Notes: generated from the sequence alone by a model not told the origin. A DNA stretch of 64,000 bases from Pseudomonadota bacterium (GCA_023423895.1 JAFAER010000218.1:62001-126000), one strand, 5' to 3'. Counted from the stretch's first letter, positions 1-8,915 are shown. Translations and numbers: made by a program.

Positions 1-374
1 TCTTCGGACCGATCCTGCCGGTGTTCACGTACGAGAAGCTCGACGACGCGATCGACTACGTGAACGACCATCCGCGGCCGCTCGCGCTCTACTACTTCGA
101 CAACAACCAGCGCCGCATCGACCGGGTGCTCCGGGAAACGGTGTCCGGCGGCGTCACGATCAACGACGTGATGCTGCAGGTCGCGCAGTCGGATCTGCCC
201 TTCGGCGGTGCCGGGCCGAGCGGCATCGGTGCGTACCACGGGCGCGAAGGCTTCGAGGCCTTCACGAAGAAGAAGCCGGTCTTCTACCAGAGCCGGATCA
301 ACGCGACGTCGATGCTTCGGCCGCCCTACGCCGAGCGCATCGACTGGGTGTTGAAGACGCTGCTGGGGAAGTGA
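1..374 (+). CDS. Aldehyde dehydrogenase, C-terminal fragment (coniferyl-aldehyde-dehydrogenase-like)
   Basis: The gene enters from the left edge; the reading frame is open from base 3 and no start lies in the window. The visible ~123 residues match the end of NAD(P)-dependent aldehyde dehydrogenases: FGPILPV at the start, then a GGVTIND segment, the PFGGAGPSG(I)G motif, and an FTKKKPV tail. The catalytic Cys and the Rossmann fold lie outside the window. The C-terminal style (LALYYFDNN, LPFGGAGPSGIGAYHG) resembles coniferyl/long-chain aldehyde dehydrogenases, which oxidise aldehydes to acids. Family membership is certain; the substrate is inference. A GGCTCCA repeat follows about 8 bases after the stop. 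Confidence 0.9.
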   Translation, partial: FGPILPVFTYEKLDDAIDYVNDHPRPLALYYFDNNQRRIDRVLRETVSGGVTINDVMLQVAQSDLPFGGAGPSGIGAYHGREGFEAFTKKKPVFYQSRINATSMLRPPYAERIDWVLKTLLGK

Positions 375-382
375 GGGAGTTT

Positions 383-438
383 CAGGCTCCAGGCTCCAGG
401 CTCCAGGCTCCAGGTTCGAGGCACCCAGGCTCCAGGCC
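383..438. repeat. GGCTCCA heptamer tandem repeat
   Basis: About four head-to-tail copies of the 7-bp unit GGCTCCA follow the aldehyde dehydrogenase stop, with a further degenerate copy at about 426-437. The same heptamer array occurs twice, in inverted orientation, at 46.75-47.02 kb, so it is a dispersed family. Sequence on the far side (TCTTCCTGAGGCC near 487-499) also recurs near 46933. No coding role is apparent. Confidence 0.8.
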
Positions 439-510
439 TAGGCCGGACGAACCGACGCTCCTACCGGCGTCGATCGCTCCTCCTCTCTTCCTGAGGCCTT
501 CTTCCGACGT

Positions 511-1167
511 CTACTCCCGCGTGTACCTCGCGGTCAGCTTCGAGACAGCGACGTCCTCCTTCAGGATCGCGGTCTTCACGGCCGCCGCCTTCGAGTCTTT
601 CGTGACGCCGGTCAACGTCTCGACGCCGACCGCGTAGAGCGCGAACTCGTACTCGTGCTCGCCCTCGGGCGGGCAGGGGCCGGCGTAGCCCGACTGGTTC
701 TTGTAGTTGAGCGACTGCTTCGCGCCTGCCGGCTCGGAAGGCTCGAACTCACCTTCGATGCCCTCCGGCAGGCTCGTGACGGTCGCCGGGATGTCGTAGA
801 TCACCGAGTGGACGAGGCCGTTCGATTTGTCGGTGAAGACGATCGCGTAGCTTTGCGTGCCTTCCGGGCCGGGCGTCCAGGAGAGCGGCGGTGAAACTTC
901 CTTCTTGCCGCCTTCGCCGTCGCACGTGTGAAGCGAGGGGAGCTTCGCGCCGTCTTCGAACGCGGAGCTCGTGAGTGTCATCGGCCCGGCGGGCTCGGCC
1001 GAGGCGTCTTCTTCCTCTCCCTCTCCCTCGGCGGCCGTCGAGCCGCCGTTCGGGGCAGGCTGGCCTCCGTCCACGATCTTCGTGGTCGTGCACGCCACGA
1101 AGGTGAAGGACGCGAGGGCGACGCAGGCAGCGGCGAGGGTGAAGCGGCCAGGAGAGGGAAGGGGCAT
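511..1167 (-). CDS. YbhB/YbcL-type PEBP-family lipoprotein
   Basis: A 218-residue protein with a signal peptide and a Cys after ASFTFVAC (residue ~27), so a predicted lipoprotein. An acidic Glu/Ala-rich linker is followed by a phosphatidylethanolamine-binding-like (YbhB/YbcL) domain. That domain shows the ligand-pocket segments TCDGEG, SPPLSW, a VHSVIYDIP stretch, and GYAGPCPP near the C-terminus. The bacterial family has no firmly established biochemical role. I start at the ATG at 1167 because the open frame further upstream is high-GC run-on. It is convergent with the aldehyde dehydrogenase and lies downstream of the L,D-transpeptidase on the same strand, with an 86-bp gap. Confidence 0.88.
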   Translation of the reverse strand: MPLPSPGRFTLAAACVALASFTFVACTTTKIVDGGQPAPNGGSTAAEGEGEEEDASAEPAGPMTLTSSAFEDGAKLPSLHTCDGEGGKKEVSPPLSWTPGPEGTQSYAIVFTDKSNGLVHSVIYDIPATVTSLPEGIEGEFEPSEPAGAKQSLNYKNQSGYAGPCPPEGEHEYEFALYAVGVETLTGVTKDSKAAAVKTAILKEDVAVSKLTARYTRE

Positions 1168-1253
1168 GGCGCGCTCTCGTTCGCACACGGATGAGCTTCG
1201 GTCAAATCGGACGAGCGCGGTTCGGTCCTCCGCGCTCGTCGACGTGCGGGCGA

Positions 1254-2315
1254 TCAGAGGCCGATCTCGGCAGGTTTGCAGACGCGCCCGAGGCGCGCGT
1301 CGCATGCGATCTTCTTCGCGCAGAAGTCCGTGGGGAGCTCTCCACCACGAGCGGCGGCGAGCTCCTTGAGCGCAGGCAGGCTCGACTTGGGCATCGAGCA
1401 GACGGCGCCTTCGACGGCGTGCTCCTGGAAGTCGTACCAGCGGCCGGCCACGCCGCCCTCCCACTTCATGTCGCCGGGGAGATCTTTTCCGTCCGGCATC
1501 TCGGTCGCGACCCAAGAACCGAACATGACGACCTTGTCCGCTCCGTGCACGCTCGCGGGGCGCTTCGCGCCGGTGTCCGTCGGGTAGTCGACGTCGATGA
1601 ACTTGCCTTCGTAGGTGTCGTAGTCGGCGATGACCTTCACCTTCGCCGTGGTCGTCGGCGTGATCGCGGTGTTCGCCGCGTAGACCTTCCGCATGTTGAT
1701 GCCGAGCACGTGGCTCATCTCGACGACGTGCTCGCCCATCATCCGGTTGCAGCCGCCGGAGACCTTCCCGCGGCGGAGATACCAGACCTCGAGATCGCCG
1801 GGCGCCTCGTTGTCCTTGTCGGTGATCGGCCCGTGGAAGGCGATCCCGCCGTTGTAGGCAATGAACGGAAAGCCGCCCCACGTCACGTCGTGCCAGCCCT
1901 CCGAGACCGTGTACGCAGGTCCGTTCGGCCGGTACGGCTTCGCGAGATGGAAGGAGTAGGTCCCCGGACGCGAGTTGCTCTTGCCGCCGATGGCGGTGGC
2001 GATCGGATAGACGATGTCGACGCGGAGCTTGCCGTTCTCGGCCTTCGTCTTCACGTGCGGGAGGTCGGGAAGCTCCGTTCCTGCCGGGAGGTAGCCCGTC
2101 ACGCGCGCCGTGTGGCCCTCGAGAGACGCGGTGACCGACGGGCTCTGGAGTGCCGGAAGCGGACCGCCGTAGAACCAGTGGTCGTCGACCTTACGGCTGA
2201 CGATCGCGTCTTCGCTCGACTCGGCATCCTCGCCGGTGTCAACGGTGCAGGCGCCAAGGCCAAGGAGGAAAGAAGACCCGATGACGAGGGACAGGACGGC
2301 GGCGGTGCGTGACAT
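1254..2315 (-). CDS. L,D-transpeptidase (YkuD) lipoprotein
   Basis: A 353-residue lipoprotein: signal peptide with lipobox LGLGAC (Cys23), then a ~60-residue linker and an L,D-transpeptidase catalytic domain. The signature is split as usual: an HG pair (H161) in IAFHGPIT and the nucleophile region SGGCNRM with Cys189. The usual SHGC has Gly in place of the second His, a variant seen in the family. Such enzymes make 3-3 crosslinks in peptidoglycan or attach proteins to it; the substrate here is unknown. The C-terminal ~50 residues carry three further Cys and may form disulfides. Start 2315 gives the best signal peptide; the ORF extends another 28 codons upstream without one. Confidence 0.88.
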   Translation of the reverse strand: MSRTAAVLSLVIGSSFLLGLGACTVDTGEDAESSEDAIVSRKVDDHWFYGGPLPALQSPSVTASLEGHTARVTGYLPAGTELPDLPHVKTKAENGKLRVDIVYPIATAIGGKSNSRPGTYSFHLAKPYRPNGPAYTVSEGWHDVTWGGFPFIAYNGGIAFHGPITDKDNEAPGDLEVWYLRRGKVSGGCNRMMGEHVVEMSHVLGINMRKVYAANTAITPTTTAKVKVIADYDTYEGKFIDVDYPTDTGAKRPASVHGADKVVMFGSWVATEMPDGKDLPGDMKWEGGVAGRWYDFQEHAVEGAVCSMPKSSLPALKELAAARGGELPTDFCAKKIACDARLGRVCKPAEIGL

Positions 2316-2501
2316 GGCGGCGATGTTCTCCAGCGGATGGGCGAGCTTTCCCTCCCCCAAGCGCGACCTATGCCAAGCACACGAATACGGCATGTGCACG
2401 GAAAAGTGGGTCGATGTCGTATCTCTCGGGGTGCGCTGGATCCGGAACTATCCGTTTTGCCTGGATCATCGGCCCGCGCCGCCTGGACTAAATTGGATCC
2501 G

Positions 2502-2921
2502 ATGAAGGTGCTCCAGGAGATCCTCGAGGTTCGGACGGCGGGGCGTGGGTTCAGCGATCTGTCCGATCGGGTCGGCGCCGTCGTCGCGCGCGCCGGGGTC
2601 ACGACCGGGCTCTGCACGGTCTTCGTCCAGCACACGAGCGCGTCGCTCGTCATCCAGGAGAACGCCGACCCGGCCGTGCGCCGCGATCTCGAGCGCTGGA
2701 TCGCGCGCGTGGCTCCGGAAGATCCGAAAGCGTATGAGCACGACGAAGAAGGCGTCGACGACATGCCCTCGCACCTGCGCTCGGCGATGACGCGCACGAG
2801 CGAAGTGATCCCGATCACGAAGGGCCGGCTCGGCCTCGGCACCTGGCAGGGGATCTATCTCTGGGAGCACCGCCACGCGGCGCACACGCGTCGCCTGATC
2901 GTGCACGTGCAGGGCATCTGA
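2502..2921 (+). CDS. YjbQ/UPF0047 family protein
   Basis: A 139-residue protein that is essentially one YjbQ (UPF0047) domain. Recognisable motifs are VQHTSASL, the acidic NADP.V..DLE segment, the DDMPSHLRSAM stretch, and a GTWQGIYLWEHR C-terminus containing the conserved His cluster. E. coli YjbQ has weak thiamine-phosphate-synthase activity and its true role is debated. The ATG at 2502 is the natural family start; the longer frame from 2337 adds Arg-rich noise. Spacing to the divergent L,D-transpeptidase is 186 bp. Confidence 0.92.
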   Translation: MKVLQEILEVRTAGRGFSDLSDRVGAVVARAGVTTGLCTVFVQHTSASLVIQENADPAVRRDLERWIARVAPEDPKAYEHDEEGVDDMPSHLRSAMTRTSEVIPITKGRLGLGTWQGIYLWEHRHAAHTRRLIVHVQGI

Positions 2922-2931
2922 ACGCCCGCGC

Positions 2932-3189
2932 TCAGCGACCTTTCGCGCGTGGCTTCCGCCTTCCTCGCCGCCACGCGCCGGCGGCGAGGAGCAACGCGCT
3001 CACGACGAGCGCGAAGACGGCCGCCTTCCCGAGCCGGAGCGGGAGGCTCTCGGGAGCTGGAGTGTCCTCCGGCGTCGTCGCTGCGTACGCGACACCCTCG
3101 CCGTCATGTGGAGCGGCCTCCGCCGCGAGCCCTGGGCTAGCGCTCGCGAGATGGGCCGACAGGGCGATCGCGACGAGGACGCGGCGCAT
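2932..3189 (-). CDS. Small predicted secreted/membrane protein
   Basis: Eighty-five residues: an N-terminal signal peptide ending around SPGLAAEAA, a short Pro/Thr/Glu-rich linker, one hydrophobic helix (about residues 53-72), and an Arg/Lys-rich tail (RRGRRKPRAKGR). This is the N-in/C-in single-anchor architecture seen in many small myxobacterial proteins. I recognise no family. A start 15 codons upstream (MPNATKTD) is possible; 3189 was chosen because it gives a clean signal peptide. It is convergent with the YjbQ gene, 10 bp apart. Confidence 0.55.
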   Translation of the reverse strand: MRRVLVAIALSAHLASASPGLAAEAAPHDGEGVAYAATTPEDTPAPESLPLRLGKAAVFALVVSALLLAAGAWRRGRRKPRAKGR

Positions 3190-3317
3190 GTATCGGAACG
3201 CGGTTCGTGTATCGGTCTTCGTCGCGTTCGGCATCACGAACGCGAACGCCCCGCACGAGCACGTGCAGGGCGTCCAATCGAGTAACGGTCGTCGATCAAT
3301 CCGTCGCGTCCGTCGCG

Positions 3318-3722
3318 TCAGTCGCGAAGCGGACGGCCCTGGGCGTCGGGGACCTTGCCCATGAGCATCATGATGCCGTCGACGAGCGGCCAGATCGCGC
3401 CGACCCCGCAGGTCAGCCACGTCGCCGCGATCTGCGCGATGCCGAGGCCGATGTGGCCCGTGTAGAAGCGCCCGACGCCGAACGAGCCGACGAAGATCTG
3501 CAGCAGCCCGGCGACCATCTTCGACTTGTCCGAGAACGGCATCCCCGTCACGGGATCGATCCCGTACGGTGCATGCGGCTGCATCGCGGCGCCCATCGGC
3601 GGGGCCATTCCCGGCATTCCGGGAGGGGGCGGACCGTAACCGCCTCCGGGAGGAGGACCGTAGCCGCCGGGGGGCGGTGCACCGTATCCACCGGGGGGAG
3701 GGGCGTTCGGGGGGTAATTCAT
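3318..3722 (-). CDS. TM2-domain membrane protein with Pro/Gly-rich N-terminus
   Basis: A 134-residue protein. The first ~50 residues are low-complexity GGYGPPPGG-type repeats. After a PVTGMPFSDKSK segment comes a TM2 domain: two hydrophobic helices around a GRFYTGH turn and a second helix with WPLVDGIMMLMG. TM2 proteins are small inner-membrane proteins of unknown function, often with an exposed Pro/Gly tail. ATG 3722 was chosen as the start of the Pro-rich tail (MNYPPN). Confidence 0.85.
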   Translation of the reverse strand: MNYPPNAPPPGGYGAPPPGGYGPPPGGGYGPPPPGMPGMAPPMGAAMQPHAPYGIDPVTGMPFSDKSKMVAGLLQIFVGSFGVGRFYTGHIGLGIAQIAATWLTCGVGAIWPLVDGIMMLMGKVPDAQGRPLRD

Positions 3723-3893
3723 TCTCGTCTGCTCCTTCGCTGATGCGCGGGCGGGTGCGCCGTCGAACGGTCTGGAAACCGAGGGTAGAGCTTTTGACAG
3801 CCAGCGCAAGCCGGCAAGGCGGTCCTCGCTCGAGGGATGGCGCGTATCCGCGACGCGATCATCCCGTCGCCCCGTTTCGAAGGCTCTCGAGAG

Positions 3894-4184
3894 CTAAGGG
3901 CTGACCGAGAACGGTTTACGGCTCGATGCGGCAGAGCTTCCCTGAGAGACTCCCTCCGGCAAGCGATAACGCGAGACGACGCGCGCGAGCCACGCGCTCG
4001 CGAGGCCCATCACACCGAGATCGTCGAGCCAGCCGACCACGGGGACGTCCGGGATGAGGTCGATCGGAACGATCGCGTAGATCATGGCCGCAAAGATGAC
4101 GAGCTTGCCGAGGACGGACGCCGACGGGTCGCGGTAGTAGCGGACGAGCGCGCGGAACCAGCCAACCTTCGGCCTCGTAGTCAT
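3894..4184 (-). CDS. DUF1232 (YkvA-like) small membrane protein
   Basis: Ninety-six residues with the DUF1232 core: PSASVLGKL, then the signature YAIVPIDLIPDVPVVGWLDD, followed by a second helix with LGVMGLASAWL. DUF1232 proteins are short helical membrane proteins without a proven function. The length is typical. The gene stands alone, 43 bases downstream of the DUF5924 gene on the same strand, so the two may be co-transcribed. Confidence 0.9.
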   Translation of the reverse strand: MTTRPKVGWFRALVRYYRDPSASVLGKLVIFAAMIYAIVPIDLIPDVPVVGWLDDLGVMGLASAWLARVVSRYRLPEGVSQGSSAASSRKPFSVSP

Positions 4185-4227
4185 GAAGCCGAAACTAAGG
4201 CTGCGACTCCCGGCGCGCTACTCCGCG

Positions 4228-5328
4228 CTACTCCAGGACGGAGAAGCTCACGCGTCCGACGAGCTGGCCATCCTGGGTCTGGACGTCGATCGCCCAGGTT
4301 CCGACGAGCCGGCTGGGAAGCTCGCGACCGCTGAGCGCCGAGCGGAGGCGGACCGTACCTTCGGGGCCGTCCACCCTCGATGTGGTCTCGGTTGCGCGGT
4401 GGACCTCGTCGCCGTCGTGCCGCCACACGTGAACGAGGCGATCGCCTTTGCCGCCAGGGGCCACCACGTCGGTGATGGCAATGAGCTTGTCGATCACCGA
4501 CGGGTGGAGCTCGTGGACGACCATCGCGAGCCGTCCGTCGGCGAGGACCATCGGACCGACGGCGCCCTTCGAGACGTACATCGGGACAGGCGGGATCGCG
4601 GTGCGGCCCGCGTAGGCGGCGGCGATCGCGGCCGTGGCGCTGGCGAAGAAGAGGAGGATCCAGCGCCGATCGCGCAGCATCGCGAGGCTGACGTGGATCG
4701 TCCAGAAGCCCACGACGGTGATGCCCATCGCAACGAGGAGCGAGTAGAGCGTGCGCGTGTCGGGGACGAGCGCAGGGACGACGAGGTTCAAGCAGCCGAA
4801 CAGCGCGACACCGTGGAAGATCGACGCGAGCGCACGAAAACGAAAGACGACGCGATCGAAGACGATGTCCAGCGTCGAGAGCAGCGCGCAGGTCCCGAGC
4901 AGCACGACGAACCACGAGTTCGGCGCCCAGAACGTCGTCGACTTCCAGTAGAAGGGAAGCAGGAAGAAGAGCATCCCCTGGTACAGGTTCTTCAGCGCGT
5001 ACGTCATCGCGAAGAACCGGAGACGGACCTTCGGCCCCGCCGTGTGGAGATGCGCCTGCTCGCGTCCGGAGCCGAAGAGGCGGAAGAAGAGGACGACGAG
5101 GAGCCACGCCGCGCCGACGGAGACCGCCAGCCAGCGAGCGTGATCGAACCCCTTCTGCGCGAACGCGACGACCGCGATGCCGAGTCCGAGCGCGTACGCC
5201 GAATGCAGCCACCAGAGCTTGCGCCCATGCTTGTGCATGAACGACTTGAGCCGCTCGCGAGGCGACGGCGTGAAGGGCACGGGCTCGGGGACGTGCACGT
5301 CGCGCGGAGAGCCAGGCCCCGGCGACAT
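4228..5328 (-). CDS. DUF5924/DUF2914 multi-pass membrane protein
   Basis: About 366 residues: a basic N-terminus, then roughly seven to eight hydrophobic helices (residues ~25-235), and a soluble C-terminal domain resembling DUF2914. That domain shows a DRLVHVWRHDGDEV strand pair and a final GTWAIDV...GQLVGRVSF segment. The function of this combination is unknown. The start is uncertain: ATG 5328 (MSPGPG) fits the Pro-rich tail, and a GTG about 70 bases further upstream is also possible. The gene is divergent from the GST gene. Confidence 0.75.
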   Translation of the reverse strand: MSPGPGSPRDVHVPEPVPFTPSPRERLKSFMHKHGRKLWWLHSAYALGLGIAVVAFAQKGFDHARWLAVSVGAAWLLVVLFFRLFGSGREQAHLHTAGPKVRLRFFAMTYALKNLYQGMLFFLLPFYWKSTTFWAPNSWFVVLLGTCALLSTLDIVFDRVVFRFRALASIFHGVALFGCLNLVVPALVPDTRTLYSLLVAMGITVVGFWTIHVSLAMLRDRRWILLFFASATAAIAAAYAGRTAIPPVPMYVSKGAVGPMVLADGRLAMVVHELHPSVIDKLIAITDVVAPGGKGDRLVHVWRHDGDEVHRATETTSRVDGPEGTVRLRSALSGRELPSRLVGTWAIDVQTQDGQLVGRVSFSVLE

Positions 5329-5463
5329 GCGCCGGTTGGCCGCGGGCTGTCCCGAGCCCGACAGCCCCAGAGGGCCTCTCTGCTGGCCGAACGCCACCCC
5401 GGCAGCATAGTCGCGCGGACGCCCAGTTGCAGAGTGGCATCTCTTGCGCCGAAGATGCCGCCG

Positions 5464-6126
5464 ATGATCACCGTGCACCATCTCGAGCGATCCCGGTCGC
5501 AGCGCGTCCTCTGGCTCCTCGAGGAGCTGGGCGTCCCGTACGAGCTGAAGGAATACAAGCGCGACCCGAAGACGCTCCGCGCGACTCCTGCGCTGAAGGA
5601 AGTGCATCCGCTCGGGAAGTCCCCCGTCGTGACGGATGGCGACCTCACGCTGGCCGAGTCGGGAGCGATCCTCGACTACCTCGTCGAGACGTACGGCAAC
5701 GGCGGGCTGCGCCCGCCGGCGGGGACGAATGAACGGCGCCGTTACGACTACTGGCTCCACTATGCCGAGGGCTCGGCGATGCCGCCGCTGCTGCTCACGC
5801 TCGTGTTCTCCGAGGTGAAGAAGAAGGCGCCATGGCCCGTGCGCCCGATCGCGAAGGGGATCGCGGACAAAGTGCTCGCCGACTTCGTGAGGCCGCAGCT
5901 CGCCTTGCACTTCGACTGGATCGAGAGCGAGCTCGGCAAGTCGACGTGGTTCGCCGGTGAGGAGCTCACGGCAGCGGACATCCAGATGAGCTACCCGGTC
6001 GAGGCGCACGGCGATCGCGGCGACGGGGCCGATCGCCCGCGCCTGCGCGCCTGGCTCGAGCGCGTCCGTGCGCGTCCGGCGTACAAGCGTGCGCTCGAGC
6101 GCGGCGGGCCGGTCACGCTCGCCTGA
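5464..6126 (+). CDS. Glutathione S-transferase family protein
   Basis: About 220 residues. The N-terminal thioredoxin-fold half begins ITVHHLERSRSQRVLWLLEE, with the Ser-rich glutathione-activating loop, and contains the cis-Pro strand (GKSPVV) and the ESGAI motif that contacts glutathione. An all-helical C-terminal half has the ADIQMSYP motif that marks the family N-cap. These enzymes conjugate glutathione to electrophiles or act as peroxidases; the substrate is unknown. Two in-frame ATGs exist (5455, 5464); 5464 was preferred because the family usually starts at MITVHHL. Confidence 0.92.
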   Translation: MITVHHLERSRSQRVLWLLEELGVPYELKEYKRDPKTLRATPALKEVHPLGKSPVVTDGDLTLAESGAILDYLVETYGNGGLRPPAGTNERRRYDYWLHYAEGSAMPPLLLTLVFSEVKKKAPWPVRPIAKGIADKVLADFVRPQLALHFDWIESELGKSTWFAGEELTAADIQMSYPVEAHGDRGDGADRPRLRAWLERVRARPAYKRALERGGPVTLA

Positions 6127-6177
6127 GGTCCGAGCTCACGCCGCCGTCGTCATTCTTCCCGCGCGAGGCGCGAGGTC

Positions 6178-7371
6178 TCATCCTTCGTCCCGCGCGACGC
6201 GCGAGATGACGCGGGACATCCCTTCGCGAAGGTCGTCCTCGGGCGTCAGCAGGCTCACGACGAGATGCGCGCCGCGCGTCATGTCGAAGAAGTAGCCGGG
6301 GTGAACGTACACGCCTTCGTCTTCCACGAGCGCGAGCGCCCACTCTTCGTCCGACCGGGTCTCCGGGACGCGCAGCGTCGCGTACCAGCCTCCTTCGACG
6401 TCGAGCACGCTCATCGCGGGCGCTCGCCGGGCTGCAGCACGGACCTCCGCGAGGTTCGCGCGCGTACGCTTGCGAATCGCGTCGGACGTCGTCCTTCCCG
6501 CGCGAAGCAGCTCCGGCAGCGCGTGCTGCACCGGCGCCCCGACGGAGAGGTATGCGTCCAGCACCGTCTCCAGACGCTCCATCGCCGCGTCCGTCCGGTC
6601 GCGATCGCCCGCGCAGGCGATCCATCCGAGCTTCATCTGCGGCAGGCCGACCATCTTCGACAGGCCCGAGAGCGCGAATACGAGGCCGCGATTCGTGTGG
6701 AGGACGGAACGGACGCGGTGTTCGGGCACGGCTTCGCCGAGCGGGTAGGTCGCGAAGACCTCGTCGCTCACGATCGGGACTCCGAGGTCGAGCATCGCTT
6801 CGAGCTCGTCGCGTCCGAGGTACGAGCCCGTCGGGTTGTTCGGGCTGACGACGACGACGAGGCGTGTTCGAGGACCGACGGCACGCGCGAGAGCGCCGAT
6901 GTCGACGTGCCAGTGGCCCGCGTATTCCAGCGGGTAGGTCCGCAACGTTGCGCCTTCGAACGCGGCCAGCCACGCGAGGAGCGGATAGCTCGGGACGGGC
7001 ACGAGGACCTCGTCACCGGGATCGCAGAACGTCTTGAAGAGCACGGCATACGCTTCGCTCGTGCTCGACGTGATCGCGATGCGTGCCGGATCGACGTCGG
7101 ACCCCGACCTCGCGTATTCGGACGCCACGACCGCACGTGCGCTCCCGAGCCCGAGCGCTTGCGCTTCGTAGACGAGGGAAGACGGGCTTCCGAGCGCGCT
7201 CGCAATCGTGGCGGTGTCGTACGGAAGCCCGGCCGTCGTCGGATTGCTGATGGTGAGGTCGAGCAAACGACGCTCGCTCGCGCGTGCCGCAGCTACCGCT
7301 CGACTGAGGGCGTTCGGCGCTTCCTGCGGTATCCCGAGGTCCGAGACCCGGGTTCTTCGTGAGAAAGTCAT
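6178..7371 (-). CDS. PLP-dependent class I/II aminotransferase
   Basis: A 397-residue fold-type I aminotransferase. Visible landmarks: NPTT near residue 52, VSPNNPTGSY with the cofactor-contacting Asn, the SDEVFA segment with the Asp that binds the pyridine nitrogen, SGLSKMVGLPQMKLGW holding the Schiff-base Lys, and a C-terminal substrate Arg region. Style and length resemble AlaA/AspC-like transaminases of amino-acid metabolism; the exact substrate cannot be read. Start 7371 (MTFSRR) is the natural first Met; the frame continues upstream as noise. It is divergent from the lipoprotein gene at 7461. Confidence 0.9.
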   Translation of the reverse strand: MTFSRRTRVSDLGIPQEAPNALSRAVAAARASERRLLDLTISNPTTAGLPYDTATIASALGSPSSLVYEAQALGLGSARAVVASEYARSGSDVDPARIAITSSTSEAYAVLFKTFCDPGDEVLVPVPSYPLLAWLAAFEGATLRTYPLEYAGHWHVDIGALARAVGPRTRLVVVVSPNNPTGSYLGRDELEAMLDLGVPIVSDEVFATYPLGEAVPEHRVRSVLHTNRGLVFALSGLSKMVGLPQMKLGWIACAGDRDRTDAAMERLETVLDAYLSVGAPVQHALPELLRAGRTTSDAIRKRTRANLAEVRAAARRAPAMSVLDVEGGWYATLRVPETRSDEEWALALVEDEGVYVHPGYFFDMTRGAHLVVSLLTPEDDLREGMSRVISRVARDEG

Positions 7372-7460
7372 GGTGTCATTGCCCCGCTCGAGTGCGGAGC
7401 CCTGGAAGCTCAGACGCGATGTGCTTGCGCCCGCGCCGATCCTAGCGGTAAGGCGGACCC

Positions 7461-8111
7461 ATGACACGGCTCCACACGATCGTTGCCGTCCTCGCCATCG
7501 GAGGCGCGGGCGCTTACGCCGCATGCTCGAAGTCGACGCCTGAGCCGGAGAAGACGAACGAGGGGCCGGCGCCGGTCCCTGCGCCCGTGCCGTCATCCGC
7601 GGCGCCTCCGACGCCAAACGATCCTCACGCCGCTGCAGGCATGACCGCCCTCCCGACGGCGGCCGCCGGGCCCGACGACATGGAGTGGCAGGCGCCGAAG
7701 GCATGGCAGAGCGTTCCGAACGCGAACACGATGCGTAAGGCGACCTACAAGATCCCAAAGGCGCCCGGTGACGCGGAGGACGCGGAGCTCACCGTCTCCG
7801 CCGCCGCGGGAGGCGTCGACGCGAACATCAAGCGCTGGTCGGGCCAGTTCGGTAACGCCGAAGCGAAAACGGAGAAGCGCAAGCCGAACGGTCTCGACGT
7901 GACCGTGGTCGAGATCAAAGGCACGTTCGCATCCGGGGGCATGGGAATGATGGGCGGGCCGACCACGCCGAAGGAGAAGTTCATGCTCCTCGGTGCCGTG
8001 GTGGACGGCGGCGACCGTCAGCACTTCTTCAAGATGACCGGCCCGGAGAAGACGGTCACGGCGGCGAAGAAAGACTTCGACGCGTTCGTCGAGAGCTTCC
8101 GGGCGAAGTAG
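7461..8111 (+). CDS. Hypothetical lipoprotein
   Basis: A 216-residue protein: a signal peptide with Cys ~22 (AGAYAAC), a Pro/Ala-rich linker to ~residue 65, then a compact beta-rich domain with AELTVSAAAGG, a WSGQFGN segment, a Met/Gly-rich loop (FASGGMGMMGG) and an FDAFVESFRAK end. Similar lipoproteins are common in myxobacteria, but I recognise no functional name. It faces the PLD-like gene; the two stops lie close together or overlap, depending on the frame of that gene. Confidence 0.8.
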   Translation: MTRLHTIVAVLAIGGAGAYAACSKSTPEPEKTNEGPAPVPAPVPSSAAPPTPNDPHAAAGMTALPTAAAGPDDMEWQAPKAWQSVPNANTMRKATYKIPKAPGDAEDAELTVSAAAGGVDANIKRWSGQFGNAEAKTEKRKPNGLDVTVVEIKGTFASGGMGMMGGPTTPKEKFMLLGAVVDGGDRQHFFKMTGPEKTVTAAKKDFDAFVESFRAK

Positions 8112-8805
8112 GCGACTCAGGCGGTGCAGGCGAAGTCCGCGAACCGGTAGGACGGGACTTCGCCGGCGGACGCGGCTCGGCGCGAAGCGTGTCGAGCGGT
8201 GCATCGCACTTGCTTCGCACCGTGCAGGTCGCGCACTCGCGGCCGCGCCAGATGCGATCGAAGCGCTCCTGCGCCGCGTCCAGCATCGCCTCGCTGTCCG
8301 TCACGATGCCCATCTCGAAGTTGCGACGGCCGCCGCCCTTGGCGCCGAGCCCTGCGCCGGTCAGGTTGGCGCTGCCGAGGTAGAGGAGCCGCCCGTCGAT
8401 GGCGATCATCTTCAGGTGCACGCGCGGGCATCGGCGCATCTTCACGGTGCTTGCCCGGCGTGCGTGTTTCGCGCCGATCCGGCCGAGCTCACGCGCAAGA
8501 GGACCGGACGGCGCAGACGCATGTAAAATGCATGTGTCCACGCCACGCTGCGCGAGCTCGCCCAGCGTCTCGAAGAACGAGACGTAGCGGCCGCGCGCCC
8601 GGGCGCGAGAGCCGATCGGGGCTTCGACGAGCATCGTCTTCAGATTTGCGGTCGCGATCCACACGCTGACCTTCGCCGTCGCGATCGCGCGCATGACGAG
8701 CTGTTCGTAGTGGTCGGCGTCGACGAGGAGCTTCGCCCGGATCGTCCGCGCCGGCCGCTCGATCTCGGAGCGCGAAGCGGACGGGATCGCAGCGGATTTG
8801 GGCAT
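8056..8805 (-). CDS. Phospholipase D-like (HKD) protein, possibly frameshifted at the 3' end
   Basis: About 249 residues as read. One clear HKD signature is present (HLKMIAIDG..YLGSANLTGAG, residues ~135-160), giving one half-site; PLD-type nucleases and phospholipases need two, so this would dimerise or be a partial domain. A Cys cluster (CATCTVRSKC) follows and may bind metal. After PPAK the frame turns low-complexity and runs 56 bases into the convergent gene. A neighbouring frame ends neatly at 8117 with SYRFADFACTA, which looks like the authentic tail. ATG 8805 was taken as start; an upstream start at 8838 exists. Confidence 0.75.
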   Translation of the reverse strand: MPKSAAIPSASRSEIERPARTIRAKLLVDADHYEQLVMRAIATAKVSVWIATANLKTMLVEAPIGSRARARGRYVSFFETLGELAQRGVDTCILHASAPSGPLARELGRIGAKHARRASTVKMRRCPRVHLKMIAIDGRLLYLGSANLTGAGLGAKGGGRRNFEMGIVTDSEAMLDAAQERFDRIWRGRECATCTVRSKCDAPLDTLRAEPRPPAKSRPTGSRTSPAPPESPTSPGSSRRTRRSLSSPP

Positions 8806-8915
8806 GTGTGCAAGCCTACTACATTTGCTGCGCCGCACGTATTTCAGGCGGTGGCCGTGGTATCACCGCGGCGCGCGGCAGCCCGCGCGTGACGGAAGAG
8901 GAGCCTGAGCCGACC

